Shown here: positions 45,713 to 53,708 of the stretch, piece after piece | Layout of the letters: each line of letters starts with the position of its first letter | How positions within the stretch are numbered: the first letter of the stretch is position 1 | NCBI GenBank assembly: GCA_016213205.1 | Contig: JACRAZ010000060.1 | Location: 124,001 to 188,000 of the forward strand | From: Burkholderiales bacterium | Lineage (GTDB): Bacteria; Pseudomonadota; Gammaproteobacteria; Burkholderiales; Burkholderiaceae_C | Direction: 5' to 3' | DNA: 64,000 nucleotides | The notes under the pieces: model-generated | Told to the model about the DNA's origin: nothing | Database searches by the model: none | What the model saw: only the letters and a program-made list of their open reading frames with translations | Translations under genes and position numbers: made by a program

Positions 45713-48700
45713 TCAACTGGTCAGTTGCTGCCAGGCCTTGTCCAGCCGCTTGGCGCTGACGGGCTGCGGCGTGCGCAGCTCCTGCGCGAACAGGCTCACG
45801 CGCAGCTCTTCCAGCAGCCAGCGGTACTCGTCCAGCCGTGCGTCGGCGCTGCCTTTGAGCTCGGCCAGCCGGCGCAGGTAGCGCTGCTCCAGCGGCCGCA
45901 GCTCGGCCAGGCGCTGCGCATCGCGCGCGGGGTCGGCACGCAGCTTGTCCAGCCGCAGCGTCACCGCCTTCAGGTAACGCGCAAAGTGCGCGAGCTGGGC
46001 ATAGGGCGACTGCAGCAGAAAGCGCTTGGGCACCAGGCGTTGCAGCTGGGCGGCGATGTCGTCGGCCACCTCCTTCGGCGGCCGGCTGTCCTTGAGCTTG
46101 CGCTGCGCGGCGGCGTATTCGGTGAGGATCACGCCGGCCAGGCGGGCCACCTCCTGCGCGATCAGGTTCAGCCGGGCGCGCCCCTCCTCCACCCGCTGCT
46201 TGAACGCCGCCTCGGTGGTGGGCAGCGGCTCGGCCAGGAAGGCCCGGTCCAGCGCCACGTCGATGATCTGGCTGCGCAACTCCTCCAGCGTGCCCAGCAC
46301 CATGTAGGCGGCGGCCATCTTCTGAAGGTCGGGGATGTTCTTTTCGAGGTACTTCAGCGGCTCCTTGATCGCCAGCGACACCAACCGGCGCAGGCCGGCG
46401 CGGTGCTTGGCCGCCGCCACGTCGGGCTCGTCGAAGACCTCGATCTCCACGTGCGTGCCGCCGTCGATCAGCGCCGGAAAGCCCACCAGCACCTGGCCAC
46501 CCTTGCGGATTTCCATCAGCTCGGGCAGCTCGCCGAAGGTCCAGCCGGTGTAGGTGGCCGGCGGCGCGGCCGGCGCCTCGGCCGGCGCAGGGGCGCGCTC
46601 GGCCTTGCGGGCGCCGGACGGGGCGGCCGGTTCCGGCACGGGCGCCGCGGTGCCGGGCGTGAGCTTCAGCGCCGCCAGGGCCTGGAATGCGCTGCGGGCC
46701 TGGCCGCCCAGTTCGGCCTTCAAGGTGGGCAGGTGCCTGCCCATGCCGAGCTGGCGGCCGTGTTCGTCCACCACGCGGAAGTTCATGAACAGGTGCGGCT
46801 GCAGCATGTCCAGCTTGAAGTCGTTGCGCTGCACCGCGAGCTGGGTGCGCTCGCGCACCGCCTTGAGCAGCACGTCCATCAGCGCGCCCTGGCCGAAGGG
46901 CGTGAGCTCGACGAACTCGGCCACGAAGTCCTGCACCGGCTGCAGCCGCGCCCTTGGCCTCTGGTGCAGGCTCTTGATCAGGGCGCTCACCTTGGCCGCC
47001 AGCATGCCGGGCACCAACCACTCGCAGCGTTCCTCGCTCACCTGGTTCAGCGCGTAGATGGGCACGGTGACGGTGACGCCGTCCTTCGAATCGCCCGGCT
47101 CATGCAGGTACACCGCGCCGCAATCCACGCCGCCCAGGCGCAGGGTCTTCGGGAACGCGGTGGTGGTGATGCCCGCGGCCTCGTGCCGCATCAGCTCGTC
47201 GCGGGTGAGGAACAGCAGCTTCGGGTGGCGCCGGCTCTCCTCGCGGTACCAGCGCTCCAGGCCGGGGCCCGAACACACCTCGGCCGGCAGCTGCTGGTCG
47301 TAGAAGGCGAAGATCAGCTCGTCGTCGACCAGCACGTCCTGCCGGCGCGACTTGTGTTCGAGCTCCTGCACCTGGGCCACCAGCTTCTGGTTGTGGGCCA
47401 GGAAAGGCAGCTTCGACTCCCAGTCGCCTTCCACCAGCGCGGCGCGGATGAACATCTCGCGCGCGCCCTTCGGATCGAGCGTGCCGTAGTTCACGCGCCG
47501 GTTGCTGTAGACCACGATGCCGTACAGCGTGGCCCGCTCCAGCGCCACCACCTCGGCGGCCTTCTTCTCCCAGTGCGGATCGAGCAGCTGGGTCTTGAGC
47601 AGGTGGCCCGCGATGGCGGGGATCCACTGCGGCTCGATCTGCGCCAGGCCGCGGCCGTACAGGCGCGTGGTTTCCACCAGCTCGGCGGCGATCAGCCAGC
47701 GGCCCGGCTTCTTGCTCAGGTGCGCGCCGGGATGGCGCCAGAACTTGATGCCGCGCGCGCCGAGGTACCACTCTTCATCGTCGCTCTTGCAGCCCACGTT
47801 GCCCAGCAGGCCGGCCAGCATGGCCAGGTGCACCTGTTCGTAGGTGGCGGGGCTGCCGTTCAGGCGCCAGCCATGTTCGGCCACCACGGTGTGCAGCTGG
47901 GTGTGGATGTCGCGCCATTCGCGCACGCGCCGCGGGCTGACGAAGTTGTCGCGCAGCAGCTGTTCCTGCTTGCGGTGGCTGAGCTTGTGAGATGCCTGCC
48001 CCTGGCCGCGGTGTACCGCGTCCGCCCCCCGAGGGGGCTCGCCGACGGCTTCGGAGCGGCCGTGCGCCGCCGACGCGCCATGGCCACCCCGGCTGTCTTC
48101 CAGCCACTTCCACAGCTTCAGGTAGCCCATGAACTCCGACTTCTCGTCGTCGAATTTCCTGTGCTTCTCGTCGGCGGCCTGGGCGTGTTCCATCGGCCGG
48201 TCGCGCACGTCCTGCACGCTCAGGGCCGAGGCGATGATCACCACCTCGTTGAGCGCCTGGCGATCCCGCGCTTCCAGGATCATGCGGCCCACGCGCGGGT
48301 CCAGCGGCAGCTTCGCGAGCTCGTGGCCGATGGGCGTGAGCTCGTTGTCGTCGTCCACCGCATTGAGCTCGCCCAGCAGCGCGTAGCCGTCGGCAATGGC
48401 CTTGGCCCGCGGCGGCTCGAGGAAGGGGAACTGCTCTACCGTACCCAGATGCAGGCTCTTCATGCGCAGGATCACGCCGGCGAGCGAGGAACGCAGGATC
48501 TCGGGGTCGGTGAAGCGCGGGCGGCCGGCGAAATCCTTCTCGTCGTACAGCCGGATGCAGATGCCGTTGGCCACGCGGCCGCAGCGGCCCGCGCGCTGGT
48601 TGGCCGCGGCCTGGCTGATCGGCTCGACCTGCAGCTGTTCCACCTTGTTGCGGTAGCTGTAGCGCTTGACACGGGCCAGGCCCGAATCGATGACGTAGCG

Positions 48701-49705
48701 GATGCCCGGCACCGTGAGCGAGGTCTCCGCCACGTTCGTGGCCAGCACGATGCGGCGGCCGTTGCCGGCCTCGAAAACGCGGTCCTGCTCGGCCTGCGAC
48801 AGGCGCGCGAACAGCGGCAGGATGTCCGGCTGCGGGCCGCCCCGGTGCTGCTGGGCCAGGTGCTTTCGCAGGTGGTCGGTGGCGTCGCGGATCTCGCGCT
48901 CGCCGGGCAGGAAGACGAGGATGTCGCCCGGGCCCTCGCGCCAGAGTTCGTCCACCGCGTCGGCGATGGCCTCGTCCAGGCCGTGGTCGCGGCTTTCCTC
49001 GAACGGGCGCCAGCGCTGTTCCACCGGGAACAGGCGGCCCGAGACCTGGATGACGGGGGCCGGCCCACGGATGGATGCAAAGTGATTCGCGAAGCGATCG
49101 GCATCGATCGTCGCCGAGGTCACGATGATCTTCAGGTCGGGCCGGCGCGGCAGCAGCTGGCGCAGGTAGCCGAGCAGGAAGTCGATGTTGAGGCTGCGCT
49201 CGTGCGCCTCGTCGATGATCAGCGTGTCGTAGGCGCGCAGGTCGGGGTCGCCCTGCGTCTCGGCGAGCAGGATGCCGTCGGTCATCAGCTTCACCGAGGC
49301 ACCGGGCTGCAGCCGGTCATGGAAGCGAACCTTGTAGCCCACCACCTCGCCCAGCGGCGAGTTCAGTTCCTCGGCAATGCGCTTGGCCACGCTGGAGGCG
49401 GCAATGCGGCGCGGCTGCGTGTGGCCGATCAGGCCCTTGCCACCGGCGCCCAGGCCGCGCCCGAGCTCGAGCGCGATCTTGGGCAACTGGGTGGTCTTGC
49501 CCGAGCCGGTTTCACCGCAGACGATGATCACCGGGTGTTCGGCCAGCGCGCGCGCGATTTCCTCGCGCCGGCCAGAGACAGGCAGCGATTCCGGGTAACG
49601 GATCGGCGGCACCGGATTGGCCTGGCGTGGCGGCCGGGCTGGGCGTGCCGCTGCAGGGGGCCGTGGCGGCCGTGGTGGCCGCGAGGGAGGGGCTGGCGAA
49701 TTCAC
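45713..49705 (-). CDS. hrpA: ATP-dependent RNA helicase HrpA
   Basis: 1330 residues, normal for HrpA. Walker A GETGSGKT (64-71), DEAH box (165-168), SATIDA, and the motif VI segment QRAGRCGR. The long C-terminal region typical of HrpA (DUF3418) follows. The family rescues stalled or collided ribosomes on mRNA. The start is GTG 49705 and no ribosome binding site is visible. About residues 538-572 are an Arg/Gly/His-rich insertion between FMGYLKLWKWLED and HKLSHRKQEQ, encoded by a palindrome-rich repeat; relatives I recall have a shorter joint here. It is preceded by yihY on the same strand. Confidence 0.94.
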   Translation of the reverse strand: MNSPAPPSRPPRPPRPPAAARPARPPRQANPVPPIRYPESLPVSGRREEIARALAEHPVIIVCGETGSGKTTQLPKIALELGRGLGAGGKGLIGHTQPRRIAASSVAKRIAEELNSPLGEVVGYKVRFHDRLQPGASVKLMTDGILLAETQGDPDLRAYDTLIIDEAHERSLNIDFLLGYLRQLLPRRPDLKIIVTSATIDADRFANHFASIRGPAPVIQVSGRLFPVEQRWRPFEESRDHGLDEAIADAVDELWREGPGDILVFLPGEREIRDATDHLRKHLAQQHRGGPQPDILPLFARLSQAEQDRVFEAGNGRRIVLATNVAETSLTVPGIRYVIDSGLARVKRYSYRNKVEQLQVEPISQAAANQRAGRCGRVANGICIRLYDEKDFAGRPRFTDPEILRSSLAGVILRMKSLHLGTVEQFPFLEPPRAKAIADGYALLGELNAVDDDNELTPIGHELAKLPLDPRVGRMILEARDRQALNEVVIIASALSVQDVRDRPMEHAQAADEKHRKFDDEKSEFMGYLKLWKWLEDSRGGHGASAAHGRSEAVGEPPRGADAVHRGQGQASHKLSHRKQEQLLRDNFVSPRRVREWRDIHTQLHTVVAEHGWRLNGSPATYEQVHLAMLAGLLGNVGCKSDDEEWYLGARGIKFWRHPGAHLSKKPGRWLIAAELVETTRLYGRGLAQIEPQWIPAIAGHLLKTQLLDPHWEKKAAEVVALERATLYGIVVYSNRRVNYGTLDPKGAREMFIRAALVEGDWESKLPFLAHNQKLVAQVQELEHKSRRQDVLVDDELIFAFYDQQLPAEVCSGPGLERWYREESRRHPKLLFLTRDELMRHEAAGITTTAFPKTLRLGGVDCGAVYLHEPGDSKDGVTVTVPIYALNQVSEERCEWLVPGMLAAKVSALIKSLHQRPRARLQPVQDFVAEFVELTPFGQGALMDVLLKAVRERTQLAVQRNDFKLDMLQPHLFMNFRVVDEHGRQLGMGRHLPTLKAELGGQARSAFQALAALKLTPGTAAPVPEPAAPSGARKAERAPAPAEAPAAPPATYTGWTFGELPELMEIRKGGQVLVGFPALIDGGTHVEIEVFDEPDVAAAKHRAGLRRLVSLAIKEPLKYLEKNIPDLQKMAAAYMVLGTLEELRSQIIDVALDRAFLAEPLPTTEAAFKQRVEEGRARLNLIAQEVARLAGVILTEYAAAQRKLKDSRPPKEVADDIAAQLQRLVPKRFLLQSPYAQLAHFARYLKAVTLRLDKLRADPARDAQRLAELRPLEQRYLRRLAELKGSADARLDEYRWLLEELRVSLFAQELRTPQPVSAKRLDKAWQQLTS
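47992..48093 (-). repeat. Palindrome-rich repeat element inserted in frame in hrpA
   Basis: About 100 bases with nested inverted repeats: CCCCCTCGGGGGG, CGCGG-TACA-CCGCG, and a GCTCCGAAGCC arm. Its composition differs from the surrounding codons. It resembles the intergenic palindromic elements I recall in Comamonadaceae and relatives. Here it keeps the frame and adds roughly 34 residues. Confidence 0.55.
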
Positions 49706-49708
49706 GAG

Positions 49709-49725
49709 GCGCGGATTATCCGCGC
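49709..49725. promoter_or_regulatory. Perfect inverted repeat between yihY and hrpA
   Basis: GCGCGGAT-T-ATCCGCGC fills nearly the whole 20-base gap. On the minus strand its centre is GATAAT, a possible hrpA -10 box. It could be an operator, or a small hairpin at the yihY 3' end. Confidence 0.4.
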
Positions 49726-50964
49726 TCAGCCTTCGGCGATGAGGTCGGCCACCGTCAGCTCGGCCAGCCCGATGCGGCGGCGGAACTGCGCGCTGCCCAG
49801 GCGGTCTTCGAGCAGCAGCCGGTCGACCAGGGGCTCGACGCGGGCCTGCCCTGGGTCGATCAGCAGCACGTGGCGCTGCGCACCCTCTTCATCGAGGCGG
49901 CCGCACCAGTCCATCGCCACCAGGGTATCGAGCACCGGTTCGATCTGCAGCGGGTCCACCCGCAACTGGCCGGCCATCGCGTCCAGCGCGTAGCCGCGGC
50001 CGGCGTCTCGCCGCGCGGCGTCGAGCAGGCGCAGCACGGAGATGGCCAGCGCGAACCGCTGGCCGGGCCGGTCCGGCAGGCGCACCACGCGCATCGCCAG
50101 GCTGGGCGCGTAGGCCGCGATCACGGCCCCGAGCAGCACGATCACCCAGCCGAGGTAGATCCACAACAGGAAGATCGGCAAGGTGGCAAACGCGCCATAC
50201 ACCGCCGAGTAGGTGGGCACCACCGCCACGTACCAGGCCAGCACGCGCTTGGCCACCTCGAAGCCCAGTGCCACGAACAGGCCACCGGCCCAGGCATGCC
50301 GTGCCTGCACATGGGTGTTGGGCACAAAGCGGAACAACGCCGCCATGCCGGTGGCCAGCAGCCCGAACTCGAACAGGCCGAGCAGCAGGCTCAGCGCGCC
50401 CGGGAGCTCCTGCACCAGGCCACGGCCGGCTGAGATGGCATACGAAGTGAGCGTCAGGCTCACACCCAGCAGCAGAGGCCCCAGCGTCAACGCCGCCCAG
50501 TACACGAGCACGCGTTGCGCCACCGGGCGGGGCTTGCTCACGCGCCAGATGCCGTTGAGCGTGCGGTCGATCGTGAACACCAGCGCGAGCGCGGTGAGCC
50601 CCAGCACGATCAGGCCCGCGCTGCCCAGGCGGCTGGCCTTGACGGCGAACTGCGTCACCCAGGACATCACCGGCCGCGCAATGTTCTCGGGCACCAGGCT
50701 CTGCACCAGGTATTGCTGCAAGGCCCCCTGGAACTTGGCGAACATCGGGAACGCCGAGAACAGGGCCAGGGTCACGGTGACCAGCGGCACCAGGCCGATC
50801 AGGGTGGTGAAGGTCAGGCTGCTGGCGGTGAGGCCCAGCCGGTCCTCGCGAAAGCGCAGCCGCAGCGTGCGCACGGTGTCGTACCAGGGCCAGGAGCGCA
50901 GCACGCCGAGCAGGTGCGCCACCGCGCGCCGCCAATCCATGCGGGCCAGGTCGGTCGAAGTCAT
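49726..50964 (-). CDS. YihY/UPF0761 family inner-membrane protein
   Basis: 412 residues. About six membrane segments lie in residues 40-300 (LTASSLTFTTLIGLVPLVTVTLALFSAFP, AGLIVLGLTALALVFTIDRTLNGIW, VLVYWAALTLGPLLLGVSL, IFLLWIYLGWVIVLLGAVIAAYAPSL), the YihY/RNase BN-misnamed fold. A C-terminal cytoplasmic tail (about 320-412) looks like a winged-helix-type region. Function is not established. Start ATG 50964 leaves only nine bases to the divergent DUF2069 start; ATG 50940 (MDWRRAV) is an alternative. Confidence 0.88.
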   Translation of the reverse strand: MTSTDLARMDWRRAVAHLLGVLRSWPWYDTVRTLRLRFREDRLGLTASSLTFTTLIGLVPLVTVTLALFSAFPMFAKFQGALQQYLVQSLVPENIARPVMSWVTQFAVKASRLGSAGLIVLGLTALALVFTIDRTLNGIWRVSKPRPVAQRVLVYWAALTLGPLLLGVSLTLTSYAISAGRGLVQELPGALSLLLGLFEFGLLATGMAALFRFVPNTHVQARHAWAGGLFVALGFEVAKRVLAWYVAVVPTYSAVYGAFATLPIFLLWIYLGWVIVLLGAVIAAYAPSLAMRVVRLPDRPGQRFALAISVLRLLDAARRDAGRGYALDAMAGQLRVDPLQIEPVLDTLVAMDWCGRLDEEGAQRHVLLIDPGQARVEPLVDRLLLEDRLGSAQFRRRIGLAELTVADLIAEG

Positions 50965-50973
50965 GTGGCTATC

Positions 50974-51441
50974 ATGCCAGCCGTGACCGCCTCCCCTGCC
51001 CCCGAAGCCCCGCCCGCCACGCTGGCAGCGGGCCTGCATGCCACCGTCACCACCACGCGGCTTGTCGCAGTGGGCAGCGTGCTGGCCCTGATCGCGCTCG
51101 GGCTGGCCTGGGAGCTGTGGCTCGCGCCCACAGGCCAACGCACCTGGGCGCTGAAGGTGCTGCCACTGGTCGCGGCGGTGGTGGGGCTGCTCAAGCACCG
51201 GCTCTACACCTACCGCTGGCTCAGCCTGCTGGTGTGGCTGTACTTTGCCGAGGGCATGGTGAGGGCCACCAGCAGCCAGGGCCTGGTGGTGGGGCTGGCC
51301 TGGGCGCAGGCCTTGCTGTCCCTGCTGCTGTTCGGCGCCTGTGTGGTGCATGTGCGCTGGCGCTTGAAGCGCGCCAAGGCGGCCGGCCTGCTGCCGCCGT
51401 CCAAGGCGGCCGGACCCGCCGCCCGGGAGCCTGCACCATGA
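50974..51441 (+). CDS. DUF2069 family membrane protein
   Basis: 155 residues with about four hydrophobic segments (LVAVGSVLALIALGLAWELWL, VLPLVAAVVGLL, LSLLVWLYFAEGMVRA, LAWAQALLSLLLFGACVVHVRWR). YTYRWLSLLVWLYFAEGMVRA is the DUF2069 hallmark. Function is unknown. The start codon is nine bases from the divergent yihY start; GTG 50983 is an alternative. The FAD oxidase gene overlaps its stop (ATGA), so both are one transcript. Confidence 0.85.
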   Translation: MPAVTASPAPEAPPATLAAGLHATVTTTRLVAVGSVLALIALGLAWELWLAPTGQRTWALKVLPLVAAVVGLLKHRLYTYRWLSLLVWLYFAEGMVRATSSQGLVVGLAWAQALLSLLLFGACVVHVRWRLKRAKAAGLLPPSKAAGPAAREPAP

Positions 51442-52847
51442 ACGCCGCCGCACTGCTGGAGGCCCTGCGCGCCGCCCTCGGTGCCGGGCAGGTCCTGCAC
51501 GAGGGTGACCTCACGGCCTATGAGCTGGATTGGCGCAAGCGCTGGCGCGGCAAGGCCCTGGCCGTCGTGCGTCCGGGCAGCACTGCCGAGGTGGCCGAGG
51601 TGGTGCGCCTGTGCGCCGCGCACGGCGCCAGCATCGTGCCGCAGGGCGGCAACACCGGCCTGGTGGGCGGTGGCGTACCGGACACCAGCGGCACCCAGGT
51701 GGTGCTGAGCCTGTCGCGCATGAACCGGGTGCGCGCCGTGGATGCGGCGAACCTCACGATCACCGTGGAGGCCGGCTGCGTGCTGCAGGCACTGCAGCAG
51801 CATGCGGCCGAGGCCGGGCTGCTGTTCCCGTTGAGCCTGGCCGCCGAAGGCAGCGCCACCATCGGGGGGAACCTGGCCACCAACGCCGGCGGCACCCAGG
51901 TGCTGCGCTACGGCAACGCCCGCGAGCTGTGCCTGGGCCTGGAAGTCGTCACCGCCCAGGGTGAGGTGTGGCACGGGCTGGCAGGCCTGCGCAAGGACAA
52001 CACGGGCTACGACCTGCGCGACCTGTTCATCGGCAGCGAGGGCACGCTCGGCATCATCACCGCGGCCACGCTGAAGCTGTACCCGCGGCCCGCCGCCACC
52101 GTGACGGCGCTTGCCAGCTGCGACAGCCTGGCCCAGTGCGTGGCGCTGCTAGGGCGGGCCCAGGCCCGGCTGGGCTCCGGGCTCACCGGCTTCGAGGTGA
52201 TGGGGCGTTTTGCGCTGGACCTGGTGCGCCAGCACTTCCCGCAGCTGCCGCAGGCGCTGGCCCCGGCGCCCTGGACCGTGCTGCTGGAACACGCCGACGC
52301 CGAAGGTGAACAACAGGCCCGCCTGCGTTTCGAGTCGCTGCTCGAAGCGGCACTGGAGGCCGGTGTGATCAACGACGCGGTGGTGGCCGAGAGCCTGGCC
52401 CAATCGGCCACGCTGTGGCAGCTGCGCGAGTCGATCCCAATGGCGCAAAGCGAAGAAGGCTTGAACGTCAAGCACGACATCGCCCTGGCGGTGTCCGACA
52501 TTCCGGCCTTCTGCGAACGCACCGATGCCGCGTTGCAGGCCAGCTTCCCGGGGGTGCGGCTGGTGAACTTCGGCCACCTCGGCGATGGCAACCTGCACTA
52601 CAACGTGCAGGCGCCTGCCGGCACGCCGCCGGATGCGTTTCTGGCGCAGCACGAGGCGGCGATCAACCACCTCGTGTACGACGCGGTGGCGGCCTTTGGC
52701 GGCTCGTTCTCGGCCGAGCACGGCATCGGCGCGCTCAAGCGTGACGAACTGGCCGAACGCAAGTCAGCGGTGGCGCTGGGGCTGATGCGGGCGATCAAGC
52801 AGGCGCTGGATCCGCAGAACAGGCTCAACCCCGGTCGGGTGCTGTAG
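51438..52847 (+). CDS. FAD-linked D-2-hydroxyacid dehydrogenase (GlcD/D-lactate dehydrogenase type)
   Basis: 469 residues. The PCMH-type FAD domain is ALAVVRPGSTAEVAEVVRLC, VPQGGNTGLVGGGVPD, GSATIGGNLATNAGG and DLFIGSEGTLGIIT. The C-terminal FAD-oxidase domain ends with NFGHLGDGNLHYNV and FSAEHGIGALKRDEL. The sequence fits the D-2-hydroxyglutarate/D-lactate dehydrogenase group. Its oxidised substrate in this organism cannot be fixed from sequence. It overlaps the DUF2069 gene and is convergent with DUF1178. Confidence 0.88.
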   Translation: MNAAALLEALRAALGAGQVLHEGDLTAYELDWRKRWRGKALAVVRPGSTAEVAEVVRLCAAHGASIVPQGGNTGLVGGGVPDTSGTQVVLSLSRMNRVRAVDAANLTITVEAGCVLQALQQHAAEAGLLFPLSLAAEGSATIGGNLATNAGGTQVLRYGNARELCLGLEVVTAQGEVWHGLAGLRKDNTGYDLRDLFIGSEGTLGIITAATLKLYPRPAATVTALASCDSLAQCVALLGRAQARLGSGLTGFEVMGRFALDLVRQHFPQLPQALAPAPWTVLLEHADAEGEQQARLRFESLLEAALEAGVINDAVVAESLAQSATLWQLRESIPMAQSEEGLNVKHDIALAVSDIPAFCERTDAALQASFPGVRLVNFGHLGDGNLHYNVQAPAGTPPDAFLAQHEAAINHLVYDAVAAFGGSFSAEHGIGALKRDELAERKSAVALGLMRAIKQALDPQNRLNPGRVL

Positions 52848-52903
52848 GCGAAAGCGCTTGCTGGCCGGTGCCAGGTGCGACGCGACCGGGCAGCCCGGCC
52901 CGT

Positions 52904-53344
52904 TCAGTGCGCCGGGCCTTCGAAGCCGGCCGGCACCGGCAGGGGCACCACCTCGATGCCCTCTTCGGCCAGTTCGGCCCGTTCGTCGGCCGAAGCCTGG
53001 CCACGGATGCCGCGGCGCTCGGTTTCACCGTAGTGGATGCGTCGCGCCTCCTCCGGGAAACGTTGACCCACGTCTTCGGTGTTGCGCAGCACGTGCTGCA
53101 CGGCCTGCAGCCACATCGCCTGCAGGCGCTGGGCTTCGGCCGGCGGGACGGCGGGTGCCGGTTCGGCATCACGCGCGCCCGAAAGGTTCAGCCGCGGCGC
53201 CGAGGGCAGGCGTTGGATCGTGCGGTCGGCGCACATCGGGCATTCCACCAGCCCGCGGTCGATTTGTTCGGCGAACGCATCCTCGGAGGCAAACCAGCCT
53301 TCGAAGCCATGGCCGCCCGCGCAACAGAGGTTGAACACCTTCAT
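52904..53344 (-). CDS. DUF1178 family protein
   Basis: 146 residues. MKVFNLCCAGGHGFEGWFASEDAFAEQIDRGLVECPMCADRTIQRLPSAPRLN is the family signature; Cys pairs CC and CPMC suggest a small zinc-ribbon-like site. The C-terminal half has RFPEEARRIHYGETERRGIRGQAS, also conserved. Function is unknown. It lies 10 bases downstream of the DUF2818 gene at the end of the nuo cluster, a common place for it in Burkholderiales. Confidence 0.88.
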   Translation of the reverse strand: MKVFNLCCAGGHGFEGWFASEDAFAEQIDRGLVECPMCADRTIQRLPSAPRLNLSGARDAEPAPAVPPAEAQRLQAMWLQAVQHVLRNTEDVGQRFPEEARRIHYGETERRGIRGQASADERAELAEEGIEVVPLPVPAGFEGPAH

Positions 53345-53354
53345 GAGGCTGGGA

Positions 53355-53687
53355 TTATCGGCTTGCCGGCTCGGTTCCCGTCACGGGCGGAGCCTGCCGT
53401 CTCAGATAGCGCCACACGAAGCCCGGGAACGCGAAGGTCACGAACAGGCAGGCCGCCGCGACATAGAACTCCCATCGCTGGTCCTGCCGCTGCCCGATGT
53501 GCGCTTCGATCAACTGCCCCAGCACGACGGTGGCGGTGCCCAGCAGCAGCAGTTCCAGCAGGCGCCAACCAAGGGCCTTGCGCGCCAGACGCGGGCCCAC
53601 GAGCAGCAGGCGTTCAGTGAGGAACGGGAGGTTGGCCGCCGCAAAGCCCACCGCGAGCAGCAGCCACACCTGCAGGGTGGTCGACAT
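53355..53687 (-). CDS. DUF2818 family membrane protein
   Basis: 110 residues with three hydrophobic segments (VWLLLAVGFAAANLPFL, WRLLELLLLGTATVVLGQLIEA, FYVAAACLFVTFAFPGFVWRYL). Found directly after nuoN in many Betaproteobacteria (established association), 21 bases here. It may be an accessory or assembly factor of complex I, but no function is proven. Confidence 0.87.
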   Translation of the reverse strand: MSTTLQVWLLLAVGFAAANLPFLTERLLLVGPRLARKALGWRLLELLLLGTATVVLGQLIEAHIGQRQDQRWEFYVAAACLFVTFAFPGFVWRYLRRQAPPVTGTEPASR

Positions 53688-53708
53688 GCGCGCGCCTGCC
53701 CACCGGGT

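Noticed and set aside
45611..49993. A 1460-codon plus-strand open frame across hrpA
   Set aside because: Antisense of a clearly conserved helicase. The translated sequence has only bias-driven repeats of His, Arg and Leu.
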